From contig OX467092.1 in assembly GCA_950106755.1 (NCBI GenBank), positions 6,882,001 through 6,946,000 on the forward strand: 64,000 bases of DNA, written 5' to 3'. The DNA is from Climacium dendroides. Taxonomy: Eukaryota; Streptophyta; Bryopsida; Hypnales; Climaciaceae. A program made the position numbers and the translations under genes. The stretch's first letter is position 1. Each line of letters opens with the position of its first letter. Shown here piece after piece: positions 12,513-24,900 of this stretch. Below the pieces are notes generated by a model. The model searched no databases and was not told where the DNA came from. It saw only the letters and a program-made list of their open reading frames with translations.

Positions 12513-12521
12513 AAACCCTAA
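12513..12521 (+). promoter_or_regulatory. telo-box AAACCCTAA upstream of the esterase start
   Basis: An exact AAACCCTAA lies about 320 bases before the preferred start codon. It matches the motif six bases before the 2H-like gene's start. The regulatory role is known for plant housekeeping genes in general and is inferred here. Confidence 0.4.
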
Positions 12522-12834
12522 CTGCCGTGTCGTCACCTCCCCCGGACAGTTTCGCGGTGCAGCGACGTCCCCGAAGCAGGAGCATGGCGGATCATCCGAG
12601 GGCTCTGCTGCCGGCAGCCGTGCTTCGGTGCCGCAGTGGTGTCGCAAAGCGCGTGGTGTGGGCGTGGGACGCGGGCGACGCGTCGGCGTGGGCGTCGGCG
12701 TGGAAGCGGTCGCGGAGTCTGGGTTTCGAATTGTTGGGAATGGCGTGAGAGTGTTGGTGAAGGAAAAGGAGTTGGTGTTGTTGTATGAGGAGGAGGAAGG
12801 GGAGGGGGAGGGGGAGTTGGCTGATGCTGTGGGG

Positions 12835-15800
12835 ATGCCTCTCAGCGAGGAGATTTTGACGATGCTGCATGGAGGAGGAGGGATTGTGGCGTTGGACATG
12901 GATCAGCGGGAGGTCGCGGCGGGGAGCAGCCGCAAGTTGTTGCAGCAGCAAAACGGGAAGGTGTTCGTGAACAGCCACAAGTTGGCAGCAGCATCGCGGT
13001 TTAAGTCGGATGTTGTTGCTACTGCAGCCACGCCGAAACTGGTGTCGCAACGGGTATGCTAATTAATGCAGTGCAGTTTGAATTGTTGTGGCTTTGCTCC
13101 TGGACATGCAATTTCTTTGGAGGGAATGATGACGCATTTTCTTGAAGGGAAAGGGGGGGAAAAAATTCGTGAGGACAGAGCAAACTGTTTGGTCATGTCG
13201 ATTAGGATCGTAAGCTTAACAGTAGTGCTTAGCTCGTGGACACGGTCTTTTGCGAATACCTGCCGATGGAAGCAATCGCAAAGTGTAGCATTCAATAGTG
13301 AGTTGCATTAGCCTTGGTTAGTAACGGCGAGGAATGATGTCTTTGGAGGGAATGTTGACGCATTTTTAAAAAAGTAGGGAAAATGAATTCTCTGGACAGA
13401 GCAAGCTGTCGTGGTCGTGTAGTTTAGCATCGTTCCTGGACATGCTGTCTTGAAAAGATCTGCAACTGGAAGCACTCGCAAGATGCAGCATTCGATAGCT
13501 ATGGAGCTTGTGGTATTAGTCTGTCTTGACCTTCGTTAGTGACGGTTAGGAATAATGCCTTGGAAGAATTGTTGAAGCGATTAGCTGGAGAAGCATATTC
13601 TCGGAAGTGAAGAGAAGAGAATAATCCTGAGGCGTTATAGTCACTAGTCAGGTAATTTTGCATGATGAGCGTGTTAGTGAGGGCGGTATTGGCATGAATA
13701 GACAGACGGCGCCGGCAGTTCTTGATAATTTGGGACTTTGGGTTTAGAAGGAAATTTCAAAGGTTACCGCGAAGATCGCAGGATCTACAGTAGAGCGTAC
13801 TCAGATTAACAACCAATTTCTTCTCTATTTAGCCCGATAGGGATAGTTAATGTGACGATTTCCATTTTATACACCGCCGTGAAGTACATGAATCTGCTCA
13901 TGAAGTTTATATGTTTTAATTGAAGGGGAAGCGCCTATGTCCGTGTAACTGCGTAACGTTCTTATTTTAACAGGTTGGATATTAGTTATTACATCACAAT
14001 CGCGATTAGCTCTCCGAATTTTAGTTCGACGTCATCCGAACGGGACGCTATGCATTGTGAAGTATCTGGAAGACCAAGGTTGATAGCGAGTGTACCTGGG
14101 ATAGTGCAGTAAACGTCGACATCCACTGTATTGGAATGGGTGGGGGATGAATCCTCGCACACTTGATGTCTTTTTTCATTCATTCATTTGATTTCTTTCA
14201 TTCTGTTAAACTTGTCTTCTTTCTCGCTGTCATTGAAGTCATGGCGATCACGTAAATGCTTGAGCAGAATCGGCGGCGCAGGACCATTTCGGACTTTAAT
14301 AAATTTTATGAAAATGGTCCTCATCGTCAAGGTTCTCTGAGGGAGTTTACGCATAAGGCAGCGTCTGAGACCTTCTTGATTACCCGATTAGCTATTACGC
14401 TATTGAAGTTGCTCGGGTAAGTAGGCGTCTCTTCAGAATCTTCCCCTCTCTTTTTTTATGTTCCTAGAATTTTAGCGACTTTTTCTCAATCGGTTGACTA
14501 CTTTATCTCTGTACAAAATTGTAAATAAATTTTAGTAATTTTGTTGTCCTTTGAGTTTGATGTTGGGAGTTTTGATCCGCGAACGGTTTACACTTATACA
14601 CTTCACACATGAAAGGAAAAATACAAGGTGGAATAACGAGGGATGGTCTAAACGATAACTCTATTGTCAGTTGATTTGGAAGGTTTTGACGATTAACTTT
14701 GTATTGTTATTGTCTCCTTTGTGTCTCTTTCATTTAGTATGCGATAATGATGTGGCTTGGTCTCATGTAACAGAATCGGAACGCGATGGTTTACCAAGTT
14801 CATCCGACTCAGTCTTTACGCAAGCTTTCTCATGCCAGGCTTTATTCAGGGTGAATTTACCAACTTGGCTCTTACTTATTGGTCCATTCTCAACCTATTG
14901 GGCCTCCGAATTCACCAATGTCGGTGGTTGCATGAATCCTATGAGGACCTTGCTATCAAACTACCCTGTTAACTATATTCAGTGTCATCTCCAAAATAAT
15001 GTGGAGGAGCATTGTGTCGCTCAAGCATAGAGAAGTGTTTGATGAAGTGATTCGCTTCTAAATATGTGTTCACTAGATGATTGATCCGCAGCTCTCTGAG
15101 TTGGAATTAGTGTGGCTTACACTAAGTGGAATAAACAGTGTAGTACTGCCACTTGTTCTGACCACGGTTAGGAAGGGTTGGTGGTAGGAAGTATATGTAT
15201 CCTAAGTCTGCTGGGGGCATTGTGTTGTTTGTCAACGAAGCACTTCAAAGCACGTGCTCTTTCTATGGGGTTGCTCTTTCCTGTCGCATTGTAAGGAGGC
15301 ACTTCACTACACTATGTTCCTGAGCTTTGATTAATCTCAAACGGACCTCCTCCTAATTGCAGTGGGATACTTCTATTATTTTGACCCGCGTGTACATCGA
15401 AGTGTTGTATATGGAGATCAACCTCGAAACAGGTTAGAGAGCTTATTTTTGTTGATGATTCAGTATGTGACTTGTCAGGAGTCTAATACTTCGTTCCCCT
15501 TCCATTTAGTCGTTTGGTAATATTCATTCTCATCCGTTGCTGGTGCTTTCTGCTCAATAATTTTGCCATTGACAATGATGGTCAGGTTCGACTTGTATTT
15601 ACCACCCGACAGTGACAAACCAAAGCCAGTAGTTATATTTGTAACGGGTGGAGCTTGGATCATCGGGTAAGCACATTTTATTATTTAGGTGTACTTCCTG
15701 ATTTCGTACTTCCTGATTTTTTATAGTTCGGTCGCTTGCTTTGTGTTTTGACTAATTCTTTTCCTACCTCAGTTACAAGGCGTGGGGATCTTTATTAGCA

Positions 15801-18800
15801 CAGCAGCTTGTAGAGCGGGACATTATCGTGGCCTGCATCGATTACAGGTGCGACTTCAAAGCTTGTTTTTTAGTGACCGTCAATGATGATGTACTTTCAT
15901 TGCTTATGACCACATGCGTCTACATTCCGCTTTTTAACATGGATATCTGCGAAGTAAGAAAATTTGGAAGAAGGATGGACGAAGAGAATAAGCACAGTTT
16001 TTTTTCGATGCTTTTTGGTCATCTTGTTGTGTATGATGGATTTTTGTCCATTTTTTGATGAGATCGTTTCGTAGAAAAGGTTAGACGGTTTGATTTGGAT
16101 TTTGGAAAGACTTCTAGTTGTCACTTTCTTTGCAGTATTGATGTAATTTGCTCATTGTTTGACGTTGTTGTGGTCATTGCAGAAATTTCCCTCAAGGCTG
16201 CATCAGTGATATGATTTCCGATGTGTCGACGGGGATTGGTTATGTATGTCAGAATGTGGAGAGCTTTGGTGGTGATCCAGACATGTGAGTCAGACTATGC
16301 CTAAGGGGCCTATTTTTTGAGTCTACGCTCTTCAGATATGGAACTTGATTGCTAGATTTCTCTTGGTGTCTTATATGGAGCTCTCCTGAATGGGTTTACC
16401 CAAGTTATTTTTGTTCTTTACATGATATTTTGACTCCTGCAATATGGAGTAGGGTGTACTTAGCAGGTCAATCTGCTGGAGCGCATCTCGCTGCTTGTGC
16501 CTTGGTGATGCAAGCAGAGAAAGAGGCAAATGTTGACCCATCAAAGCTTTCTTGGAGGTCATCTCAAATCAAAGCATATCTGGCCATCTCAGGCGGGTGA
16601 GTTATTTACTTCTGCTCTAAAGTAAGGAGCTGTTATCTCCAGTTCCTTTTGTTTCTTTAGTCCACTCATTTGTCAAGTGTTTTTATGCAGCTGCCAATAC
16701 TCTCATGAAATCATGACTAACAAAATCAACTGTGCATTTAACCCCTAAGCGCTCCAATGCGCTCTAAAGTCCATATTCTGGATGATGAACAGAGCGCTAC
16801 TGCGGAATGTTTTGTCCCAATAGTTTCTCATTCATCCAATGTAGTATTTGAATCTTCAGACCAATTTGATGGAATTGAGGTAAATGATGTATTCGTTCCA
16901 AGATATAAGCAAAAATGTGCAGAAATTTAAAAAAGGATTCAGGCGTTAAAGGGTTAATAAACGTTAGAAGTTCATATTTCTGTGCCTTCTAATCTCTCTG
17001 GAAAATAGATCTTATGAAGTTCGATTGTCAGTATTTGGTTGTTTACTGTGTACTCTTTTACTGTGGTTTGGCGTCTAACACTTCTTTTCATCTCTTAACC
17101 CCTTAAGGACCAAACTTTTAAATTTCAAACAACAAATGAACGCATTCATGTCCCAAGCACATAGAATCTTGTTATTTCGTCCACCTAATGTTTTTAGATT
17201 CTTGTGTTAGTTCTCTTCCATTTGTATGATATAGACTTTCAAAACTTTTCTTTGCAAACATTCCATTGTTCAAGAGGTACAAATATGTTTTGTGACAAAA
17301 TGTTATATTTCCAGTTTAGTGTAGTAATAGATCTGGTCGTATGAATATGATCTAATGGATTACATTTTACAACTTATGTTTAAAAGTCATCATTAAATTG
17401 TTCTTCTAAGTTGCATTAATGCATCTTCACAGTTCAGGTTCACCGATTTGATGTGCCTATCATTTAACTGATCTTGAAATGTTCCTATTTGTGGAGCATA
17501 AGTTCTCTGGTTAGGTGATATAAAAGTAGTGCTCATTTCGGAACCCATCGAAACCGGATATCTGAGAGGTTGGTTTTTCAAATGATGCAGATACAACTTG
17601 GCAAAGCTTGTCGAGTGGTTCCATACTAGGGGTCTTTATAAGTCGATTATGTTGAGGTACTCTCCTACCTTTTTTCCCGCTGAAGCATCTATCTATATCT
17701 GTTGGGAAGGGTGTCAAATGGAAATAGTCGATGGATGAAGTGTAATAATGCGTATTGACATTAATGTTGAAATCGATAGATTCAAACTTTCCTAGGCAGT
17801 AGTGATGTTGAGGTTTTGCAACTTGTTGCTAATTTTTGTGTTTGTACGAGTTTAGGGTAATGGAGGGAGAGAAGTCACTACCAACCTATTCTCCAGAGTT
17901 CATGGTTCAAACACCAACCTTTAAAAAAGCTGTCCCTTCGCTACCTCCAATCACTTTGTTCCATGGAACAGGAGATTATTCGATTCCTCATGAAGCCAGG
18001 TATTTCTGCTTTTTTAAGTTTGAGGATTTGTGATATCAATCTAGTCAGAACATTTTTTACATTCGTCGACTCTGAGGACAATTCTCGAGTGAACGTCAAA
18101 CATACTAATTTTTCAATACGGAACCAGTTTTGGAATTATTTAAGAGTAGGTTATTTATTTTCTTGAATCGTTCTACTTCTATTAGAGTTGGCGCATTGCG
18201 GTTAAGTGTTGGGGTTTTACGTGTACAGTGTAGCGTTTGCGATTGCGTTGCAATCGGTGGGTGCACGGGTTAACACGGTCTTTTACCCTGACAAGACACA
18301 CACAGACTTGTTTCTTCAGGTTCGCACTTTCCTGTACGTAGTAAATTTCTGTTGAAATACATCTGGACAGGTGTTTAGCGTTCAGATTGTATATATGTCG
18401 AGTCTGGATTCTGCAATTACTAGATTTCTCTAAACCGACTCACTCTGGTTTTCGACTTTATTTTCGAGGTTTTATGTTACGTTTGTGTAAATTTGTTGAG
18501 TATCTGGATTAGAATCTTGATGTTCATCCACTCTTTCACTAGATAGTAATTTGTATCTGACAGTGATGGTTCGAATCTTAATGTTCGCTTGCAGTTTTGT
18601 TTGTCGTATTTGATACCTTTTCAATCATGAATCTTGAAGATTGGATTTTCACTCGTCTATTTTCTGTTGAGTGATTCATGTATGCTGGATGTAGGACCCC
18701 ATGCGAGGTGGGAAAGATGAGTTGTTGGCGGACATTCTAGCTGTAATTCATGCTAATGACGAGGAAGCGAGAGCAGACGATGTGAAGTATGCTTACTCCC

Positions 18801-18859
18801 GTCGGCGACTGGTTCCAGAATTTCTCCTGCAACTTGCCCGCAATGTAAGCCCTTTTTAA
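12835..18859 (+). CDS. ICME: Isoprenylcysteine alpha-carbonyl methylesterase (ICME family)
   Basis: Twelve exons join in frame: 12835-13053, 14268-14416, 14774-14850, 15363-15432, 15586-15666, 15773-15847, 16183-16284, 16453-16596, 17591-17656, 17856-17999, 18229-18319 and 18695-18859, giving 460 residues (Arabidopsis ICME is about 427). The enzyme removes the methyl ester from prenylated cysteine ends of proteins and is an alpha/beta-hydrolase of secretory membranes, linked to abscisic acid signalling. Visible landmarks are a hydrophobic segment at about 130-150, oxyanion-hole motif VTGGAWIIG, nucleophile elbow GQSAGAH (Ser near 265), acid HGTGDYSIP (Asp near 368), base DKTHTDLF (His near 400) and the C-terminal tail [11 protein letters not shown]. 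Exons 3 to 12 are secure. The start is uncertain: the same frame is open back to an ATG at 12,346 through a repetitive GC-rich stretch, and exon 2 could begin at 14,265 or at its own ATG at 14,256. The intron from 16,597 to 17,590 holds inserted elements. Confidence 0.9.
16738..16957. mobile_element. TTAA-flanked short element inside an esterase intron (220 bp)
   Basis: It starts TTAACCCCTAAGCGCTCC and ends GGCGTTAAAGGGTTAA, with TTAA on both sides and no coding capacity. It lies entirely in the intron between exons 8 and 9 of the ICME gene. The GCGCTCC next to the tip is shared with the right end of the element at 20,447-20,996. Confidence 0.65.
17095..17420. mobile_element. Second TTAA-type element in the same intron, right end unclear
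   Basis: It starts TTAACCCCTTAAGGACCAAA. Bases 17,335-17,415 (ATGAATATGATCTA, then TTCTTCTAAGTTGCATT) match 32,470-32,550, and that distant copy ends CTTAAGGGATTAA at 32,608, the expected mirror tip. I could not find the matching right tip here, so the end coordinate is only the end of recognisable similarity. Confidence 0.45.
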
Positions 18860-20218
18860 TCTAATTGATTACTCTCAGTAGACGAAACTTACTCAAATGG
18901 AGGGGGGCCGTATACTGTTCTTGAGTGTATCGCTTGAAGTATTTTAGTGGTAGGACGAATAGGTCCTCTCGCTTGCAAGAGAAATAGCTAGAAAATCTTT
19001 GCATGTTGTAGATATATTAATTATAAATACTCCTAGTACCATAAATAAGAAGATTTACTTTAAATTATTCATTGGCTATGGACTGAAGGGGAGGAGGCTG
19101 TGCATTGACAAAACAAGAAGTGAGAAGTGTGCTTGTGCTGCAAGGATAGCCTTGGTGTGGGGGTAAAGCTGCTTGTTATTCCCCTCTTTATCCGTAGGAG
19201 TAAACTTAGCAATTGTGCGCAATGCTTCAAAAGTTCAAAAGTGGTGAAGAAGAAAATGAAACATATAGGTGCACATCATGCAAGTAAATTTTCTAGGAAT
19301 ACTGACTTGGACATCAAAAGGTTAGATGGCCAAATGGAAATGAGACGTGCAAATCAATTCCATCAAGGTGAGGAAAGAATGAAGAGAAAAAATGAGATGC
19401 CCAAGTAAGTAAATCTCCCGACCACTTGCGCCTGGGTTCCCAAATCGCTACTCTTTGATAAATCCTAAACCCTACACCCTACATTCTAAATTTCTAAACT
19501 GCTAATGATTGTAGTTCTTTTGTTTTTTTAATCGAGGAACTCAAACCTTTTCCACGTCTTCAATTACTGAATTAGTGTTTGAGAATCTATTATTTTCCAT
19601 ATTACACACACAGGAAAATGACCATATTTGAAAGGGGCCAATCTCAAATGCTATGAACCTTGCAATCGTTTGCTTCCATGGTAATCTTGTGTAGGTTCGA
19701 TTATGAGAACATCAATAGCTTGGAGGTAAAGATAGGCTTTTTAACCTCTTGGAGTAATTTTTTGGGGGCCCAAAAGCTCCTGCGTGCATCCAGATTTCCT
19801 TGGAAAAAGAAAAAACTTTCAGTATTGGTAACCTTTTTTGACGACCAGAACAAGCATTGGATGCACTGTAATACCGAACTTGAAGGTGCATCCCAAATGA
19901 ATGATTAAGGTAAAACAACCCATTGTGGGTCAGAATTAGGAGTTTTACCTCATGTTGCTGAAACTTTTCAATTTTTTTTTCACATTGTTACAAGTGTGAG
20001 ATATAGTGAGAGCAGTTGAAATTATGTTTTTTTGACGAAGTATGAATTTGCTGTGAATTTTGAAGTGTTCAATGCATCATGGTCCAAAAGAGTCTATAAA
20101 CTACCTTTGTACCAATAAAATCTGAATCCATCATGCTCATTTTGTTCACCTAAAAGCAAGTCATTGTATTTTTTAAAATAGAAAGCCTAAAAAGTTCATT
20201 CTTACAATGAATTTACAC
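18860..20218. other. Intergenic DNA downstream of the esterase gene
   Basis: It holds the esterase 3' untranslated region for an unknown distance. No gene was recognised. A degenerate AACCCTA-like run (CCTAAACCCTACACCCTACA) lies near 19,465. The reading frame at 19,127-19,408 has no family resemblance. Confidence 0.35.
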
Positions 20219-20281
20219 CAGGGCTTTTTTGGGGGCAAAATTTCACCAACAAGGGGGATACTAGTCCAAAAAAAAGCCTTG
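20219..20281. mobile_element. Miniature hAT-like element, 63 bp
   Basis: It begins CAGGGCTTTTTTGG and ends CCAAAAAAAAGCCTTG, which are inverted complements. The flanking octamers are ATTTACAC and ATTCACAT (6 of 8 identical), consistent with a decayed 8-base target-site duplication as made by hAT transposons. The tips match the element at 21,649-21,914. Confidence 0.6.
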
Positions 20282-20446
20282 ATTCACATTGAGAAGTTAG
20301 AAGTTCCTAATGAGGCCACTAATCACTCCATTACTATCACGTTAAGACATGCATTGTGGTCAAAATTTCATATATTAAAAAAACCCCATGATGGAGTCAT
20401 TTCCTAGGTGTCCACTATGGATCATTTGACCACAATGGGTTCTACC

Positions 20447-20996
20447 TTAACCCCTAAATGTCTGGATTCTTCTCCAAAATTGACGATTTGGAGAAAATCA
20501 ATATAAAGTGCTATTTGGAAGAATATTTTAGAAGTGATATACAAAAAAAAGTTCTAGATTTTGAATTTTAGATTCCATCTATACGATCAAATTCACCAAT
20601 GCTATCACCAATATTTTCTATAAATTTGGAAAGGGAAATTTCAAAATTCCTTCAAATTTTGATTATAAGCAAAATATTATCATTTTTTGAACAAAACTTA
20701 TTGGAATTGATTCAAAATGGTGATTTTTTGAAATTTTTGTGTTCTTTACATCTATGACCTCATTTCTACAAATTTAGTTTTGAACTAGAGTCAATGCAAT
20801 TTGACCACTTGACACACTTCCACATTTGTAATTTAAAAAAAAATTATTATATTCTAATAACACCAAATCCAACCATTAGATAGTAAATCATCACCAAAAA
20901 TTAGGATGACTTTCATCCAAGCAGGAACAAGACAGAAACAAGAACTTCAATTTGTTCATCGTCCAAAAAATGGGCGTCAGAGCGCTCCAGGGTTAA
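20447..20996 (+). mobile_element. TTAA-flanked element, subfamily B (550 bp)
   Basis: It starts TTAACCCCTAAATGTCTGG and ends GAGCGCTCCAGGGTTAA. The interior follows the same order as 29,850-30,455: TTGACGATTTGGAGAAAATCA, an A-rich stretch, GATTTTGAATTTTAGATTCC, and TCACCAATGCTATCACCAAT. It has no coding capacity. Confidence 0.7.
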
Positions 20997-21648
20997 TCCC
21001 CCAAATCTCAAGTGTGCTCAATTGAATCACATAAGAAGTGCACCTGCAGCAGATGGAGTGGGAAATATCCCAAATACAATCCAAGTGGTAGGATGTGAAA
21101 ATATGTCATTGTTAGGATCTGGAAATGCAACAATGAAGAAAAAATCAACACTCGGGATAACACAATATTGTTACAAGGAAAGTGAAGAATCACAGTGGGT
21201 CAATAGGTCAAACCATACTTCCATTATTGTTTTCAACATATAAAAGTTTGAAGAGTCTAACGATAGTAACTATGATCACTTACTCCCAAATGGAACTAAT
21301 GTTCTCATAACATTATTTAGCAATAGAGCCGAAGTGTAGAACTTTGACAAGTCTAATAATTATAACTAACTATGATTCATAATAATAACTATGAATTAAT
21401 AATAACGACTATTATTAATAAAAAATGTGGGGCATTTGGGAGAGTCCCTCCCTTACGTCAAGACTCGAAACCCTCCAGCAGAATCCATCCTTAACTGGTC
21501 AATGCAGACCAATCACATGTGGCTCTTGCTAACTAAGGTGAGTGCAACTCACTCAACTTCAAGCCTTGACCAGAAAGCTGAAAACTTCTAAGAAATGCAT
21601 GGTAAAGAAGAAGTGCAAAAATTTCCACAAGCTAAGCCTAGTCAAATG

Positions 21649-21914
21649 CAGGGCTTTTTTTTTCATTTTTGAAGAAGTGCGAGAGTGGCAATATAAAATA
21701 TTATAGTGGTGCTCCAAATTGCAACATTCATCCACTTATTGGATGTATAGAATGGTTTTCATCCACAATTAGGCGATTTCATCTCATATATTTTTTAATT
21801 TTAAAGTTGTCTGGCGATTTCATCCAATTTTTTTGGCATTTTTTATAACCTTTTTTAGCCAGATTTTTTTTTCAGGTGCAATCTGGCACCATAAAGCCAA
21901 AAAAAAAAGCCCTG
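21649..21914. mobile_element. hAT-like MITE, 266 bp, just after the carbonic anhydrase stop codon
   Basis: It begins CAGGGCTTTTTTTTTC and ends AAAAAAAAAAGCCCTG, an inverted pair. The flanks are GTCAAATG (21,641-21,648) and GTCAAATA (21,915-21,922), an 8-base target-site duplication with one change. CAGGG tips and 8-base duplications are typical of hAT elements. There is no coding capacity. The element ends ten bases from the stop codon of the minus-strand carbonic anhydrase, so it lies in that gene's 3' untranslated region unless transcription ends before it. Confidence 0.8.
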
Positions 21915-21924
21915 GTCAAATATT

Positions 21925-24900
21925 CTAAGCATGAACAGGAGCCTCCTCACGCTCAATTTTCCAGCTTGTCAACTGCCCTTCAATAAAATCATAGTGCATT
22001 CCGTAAATATGCAATTGGCCAGCCTTGACACGCTCCTCAATAAACGGAAAGGTCAGCAAATTAGCCAATGACACATTCACTGCTTCCTGCAAACCAAACC
22101 AGCATATCATTCTGGTTAGAAAAACAGGCACCAAGTGTGCTCTGCGCACATGCATTAGGGTCTACAAGAGTTGTGATTGACCATGGGAATTGACAAGACT
22201 ACACAACTCCAATGCATGGCGCATTATATGCTCTATGCACCTCAAAACTGCAATGCCTCCTGCTCGCCATTTCTGTGAGCTATACCAATTGCTATATTTG
22301 GGGGGGTATGATCCACTATTCTGTGCGAATGTAATATGCTATTAACACCATGAACTGTTATACCTACTGATAAACACCATTTATTGAGCTTGGATCTCAA
22401 GTTGCACACCACGCTAATTGGTCAACTCTTAAGAGTGACTATTCACTAAAAAGAATCTCTTGATGGTGGTCCCAAGGTACAGAATTTAACAAATGGAATT
22501 CATTTACTCTGGCATGCTATTTCAGGGTTGCATTACATCATGGATGACACTAAATAGAACAATTGTACCTCGGCATCCTAAATAAGAACAATTACATGCG
22601 TAGGATAATAGAAGCATGTCACCTTAATTAGCAGATCTAAAGTGTCACTAGACATAAAAATCTTCACTTTAATTTTAGTTGATTTGGAGATAAGATAAAA
22701 GCGTCAAAATAAATATAAGAGCACAATTATTACTACCATATACGTGCAATTACTGTGCACAACGATAATTCTAAAAATTGTGGTCCGCATGAGTTCAACA
22801 TCTTCATATCATTCAAGATATGTCAACCCATAATATGATAGAACCCCCATTAATTCCTACCTCACAGAAATTGCATAAACGCATATCATAGAATAAAAGG
22901 GAAGAATTCATACCTGCTCACAAAAAGTACACTGGTCTTGGAACGGCTTCCCTGACATCAATGACAGTGTCTTCTTTTTGGCAGGATGTCCAATTCTAAT
23001 CCAGCTTCCGACGAAATCACTGCAAGATAAAAGGAATATGAGAAGACTGAACTTGGGAAATTCGGAAACAAAATATCGTGACAAGGTTTAGGACAAGTCA
23101 CAGGGACAATTCACAAAATATACACTCAAACCTCTTAATCTGACCGTTCAAAATTAACATTCTTAATTATATTGCACACTTTCCAAACTATCATCGACTT
23201 ATTGACTATAGCACACTTATCACATTCAACTATCTCGTAGTTACTAAAGAGGTCACCCAAGTAGTCAAATAAACGAGGTTTAGAGTGTACCCTGAATAGG
23301 TATCTCGAGTCATAAGCGCTTTGATGCCTCCACAGTTGCTATGACCCATAACTACAATACGTTCCACCTGCAAAGCGTGGATGAAATCTCAGCGACAGTA
23401 AACTAATGAAACTGGAAATCTGCACCGCTGCCAGAGGACAATAAAGAAAAAAAAGAAGCATTCTTGACTTCCCTCCACACCCTAAGAAAGGAATCCAAAT
23501 TCATTTGCGCACAACCTTGACACCAAAAATTACAGAAGCATACACGGTGCATGCACCATGTATGCTCTCTACAATGAATGTCAGAACTTTGATTTTTTTT
23601 CCAATTGCCATCTAGAGTGGAGAAGGGTGACTTCTCACAACGGCTAAAGAATGAAAGTACGAAAGTAGTTGAAACAACACACTTACAAGAGAAAACATGA
23701 AAACCTCCGAGGAACAAGATAAATACTTCGTAACGAGGGGCTAGTAGCACTGCATTTGTTTTTTACATACCTGAAGAACTGTCACAGCAAACTCTATAGC
23801 AGCGCTGGTACCATGATGCTCACCCTGAACACCCAATATCGTTCATCATCAAATAGTCATCATCATTCATCATCATCGTTCATTATCGTTCATCATCATC
23901 ATCAATTAATGCCTAAAGGACAAAGAAACCCAAATTGGGCGTCATTGCGTTTTAGCACTTCACAGTGGGGCTAGCACAAATGCACCCCGCGATTAAAAAA
24001 TATTTAAAAAAAAATATTATACTAGCAGACTTCGAATCTTGATAAGGAAATGACCTTTTGACGAATGGACGCTGAACTGCTTTGGACCAGATTTGCACAG
24101 TTCTCTTCTAATGTGATTCTTGTGACAATAAATTTGGCTCCATCTCAATTATAAGTTTCAAAATATGATCCATGGAATTGGACATTTTCAGACCATGACA
24201 GCTAAGGTCCAAGATTAAAAATGTGCCAAAGAGAATAAGGCAGGCTTGCAACACATGTTCACATACCGATCCTTCGCAAGGGGGAACCAAATTGGCAACA
24301 TTCCGGACTATGAAAGCCTCCCCAGCCTCCAGACCATGCAGCATGGTTGGGCACACTCGCGAGTCTGCACATGTGATCATCATGACCTGAACACCAAAAC
24401 CGAAGGCAAACTACACACATCAGAACTGAAAATGATCATACATGCATAATATTAATGGACAGAGAGATAAACCCTAAAACCTGGAACCCTGGAATCATAG
24501 AGGAACATATCATTTCAAGGCCGGATGGAAATACCTTTGGTTCCTGACCTTCTGCAAGCTTGGCGTACAGTTCAGGCTTCTGGCTGTGCAAATGAAGCAT
24601 AGAATTAATACTCAATTGGTACTTATAAACGAACACTACACAAGCCTGAATTCTTTCAGACGCTGGTTGAGTTATGGTCTTTCAGAATTGGTCTCTTGTA
24701 ACTTCAATGGCCCAAAATCACTCATTTTAAAAACGAATGAAGCCAATTTGGGCCGTTTCAGTCACAATGGACTAGTTGTAATGGGACATAATTCTTGAAA
24801 AAAACGCACTTTCATAGGTTTCTCTAAAATCCTTAAATCCTTTGATGACACTGTCTTCAGATCATCTACGCATCAAACTTTGAACCTTCATTGCTTTAGC

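Noticed and set aside
12339..12899. Long minus-strand open frame opposite the first ICME exon
   Set aside because: It is Ser/Pro/Thr-rich, follows the GC-rich tandem repeat and has no domain. The plus strand is explained by ICME.
12592..13050. Second minus-strand frame rich in Gln, Leu and His in the same place
   Set aside because: It is the complement of the Glu-rich and repetitive part of the ICME exon. No start, splice or family evidence supports it.
13059..13311. Overlapping frames on both strands in the first ICME intron
   Set aside because: They lie between a good donor and the next exon and carry no family resemblance.
18565..18580. GGTTCGAATC string resembling a tRNA B box
   Set aside because: No matching A box or cloverleaf was found upstream at the right distance, and it lies in an ICME intron.
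19127..19408. 93-residue plus-strand frame with Cys pairs and basic residues
   Set aside because: The spacing of Cys and His does not form a zinc-finger pattern and no splice partner was found.
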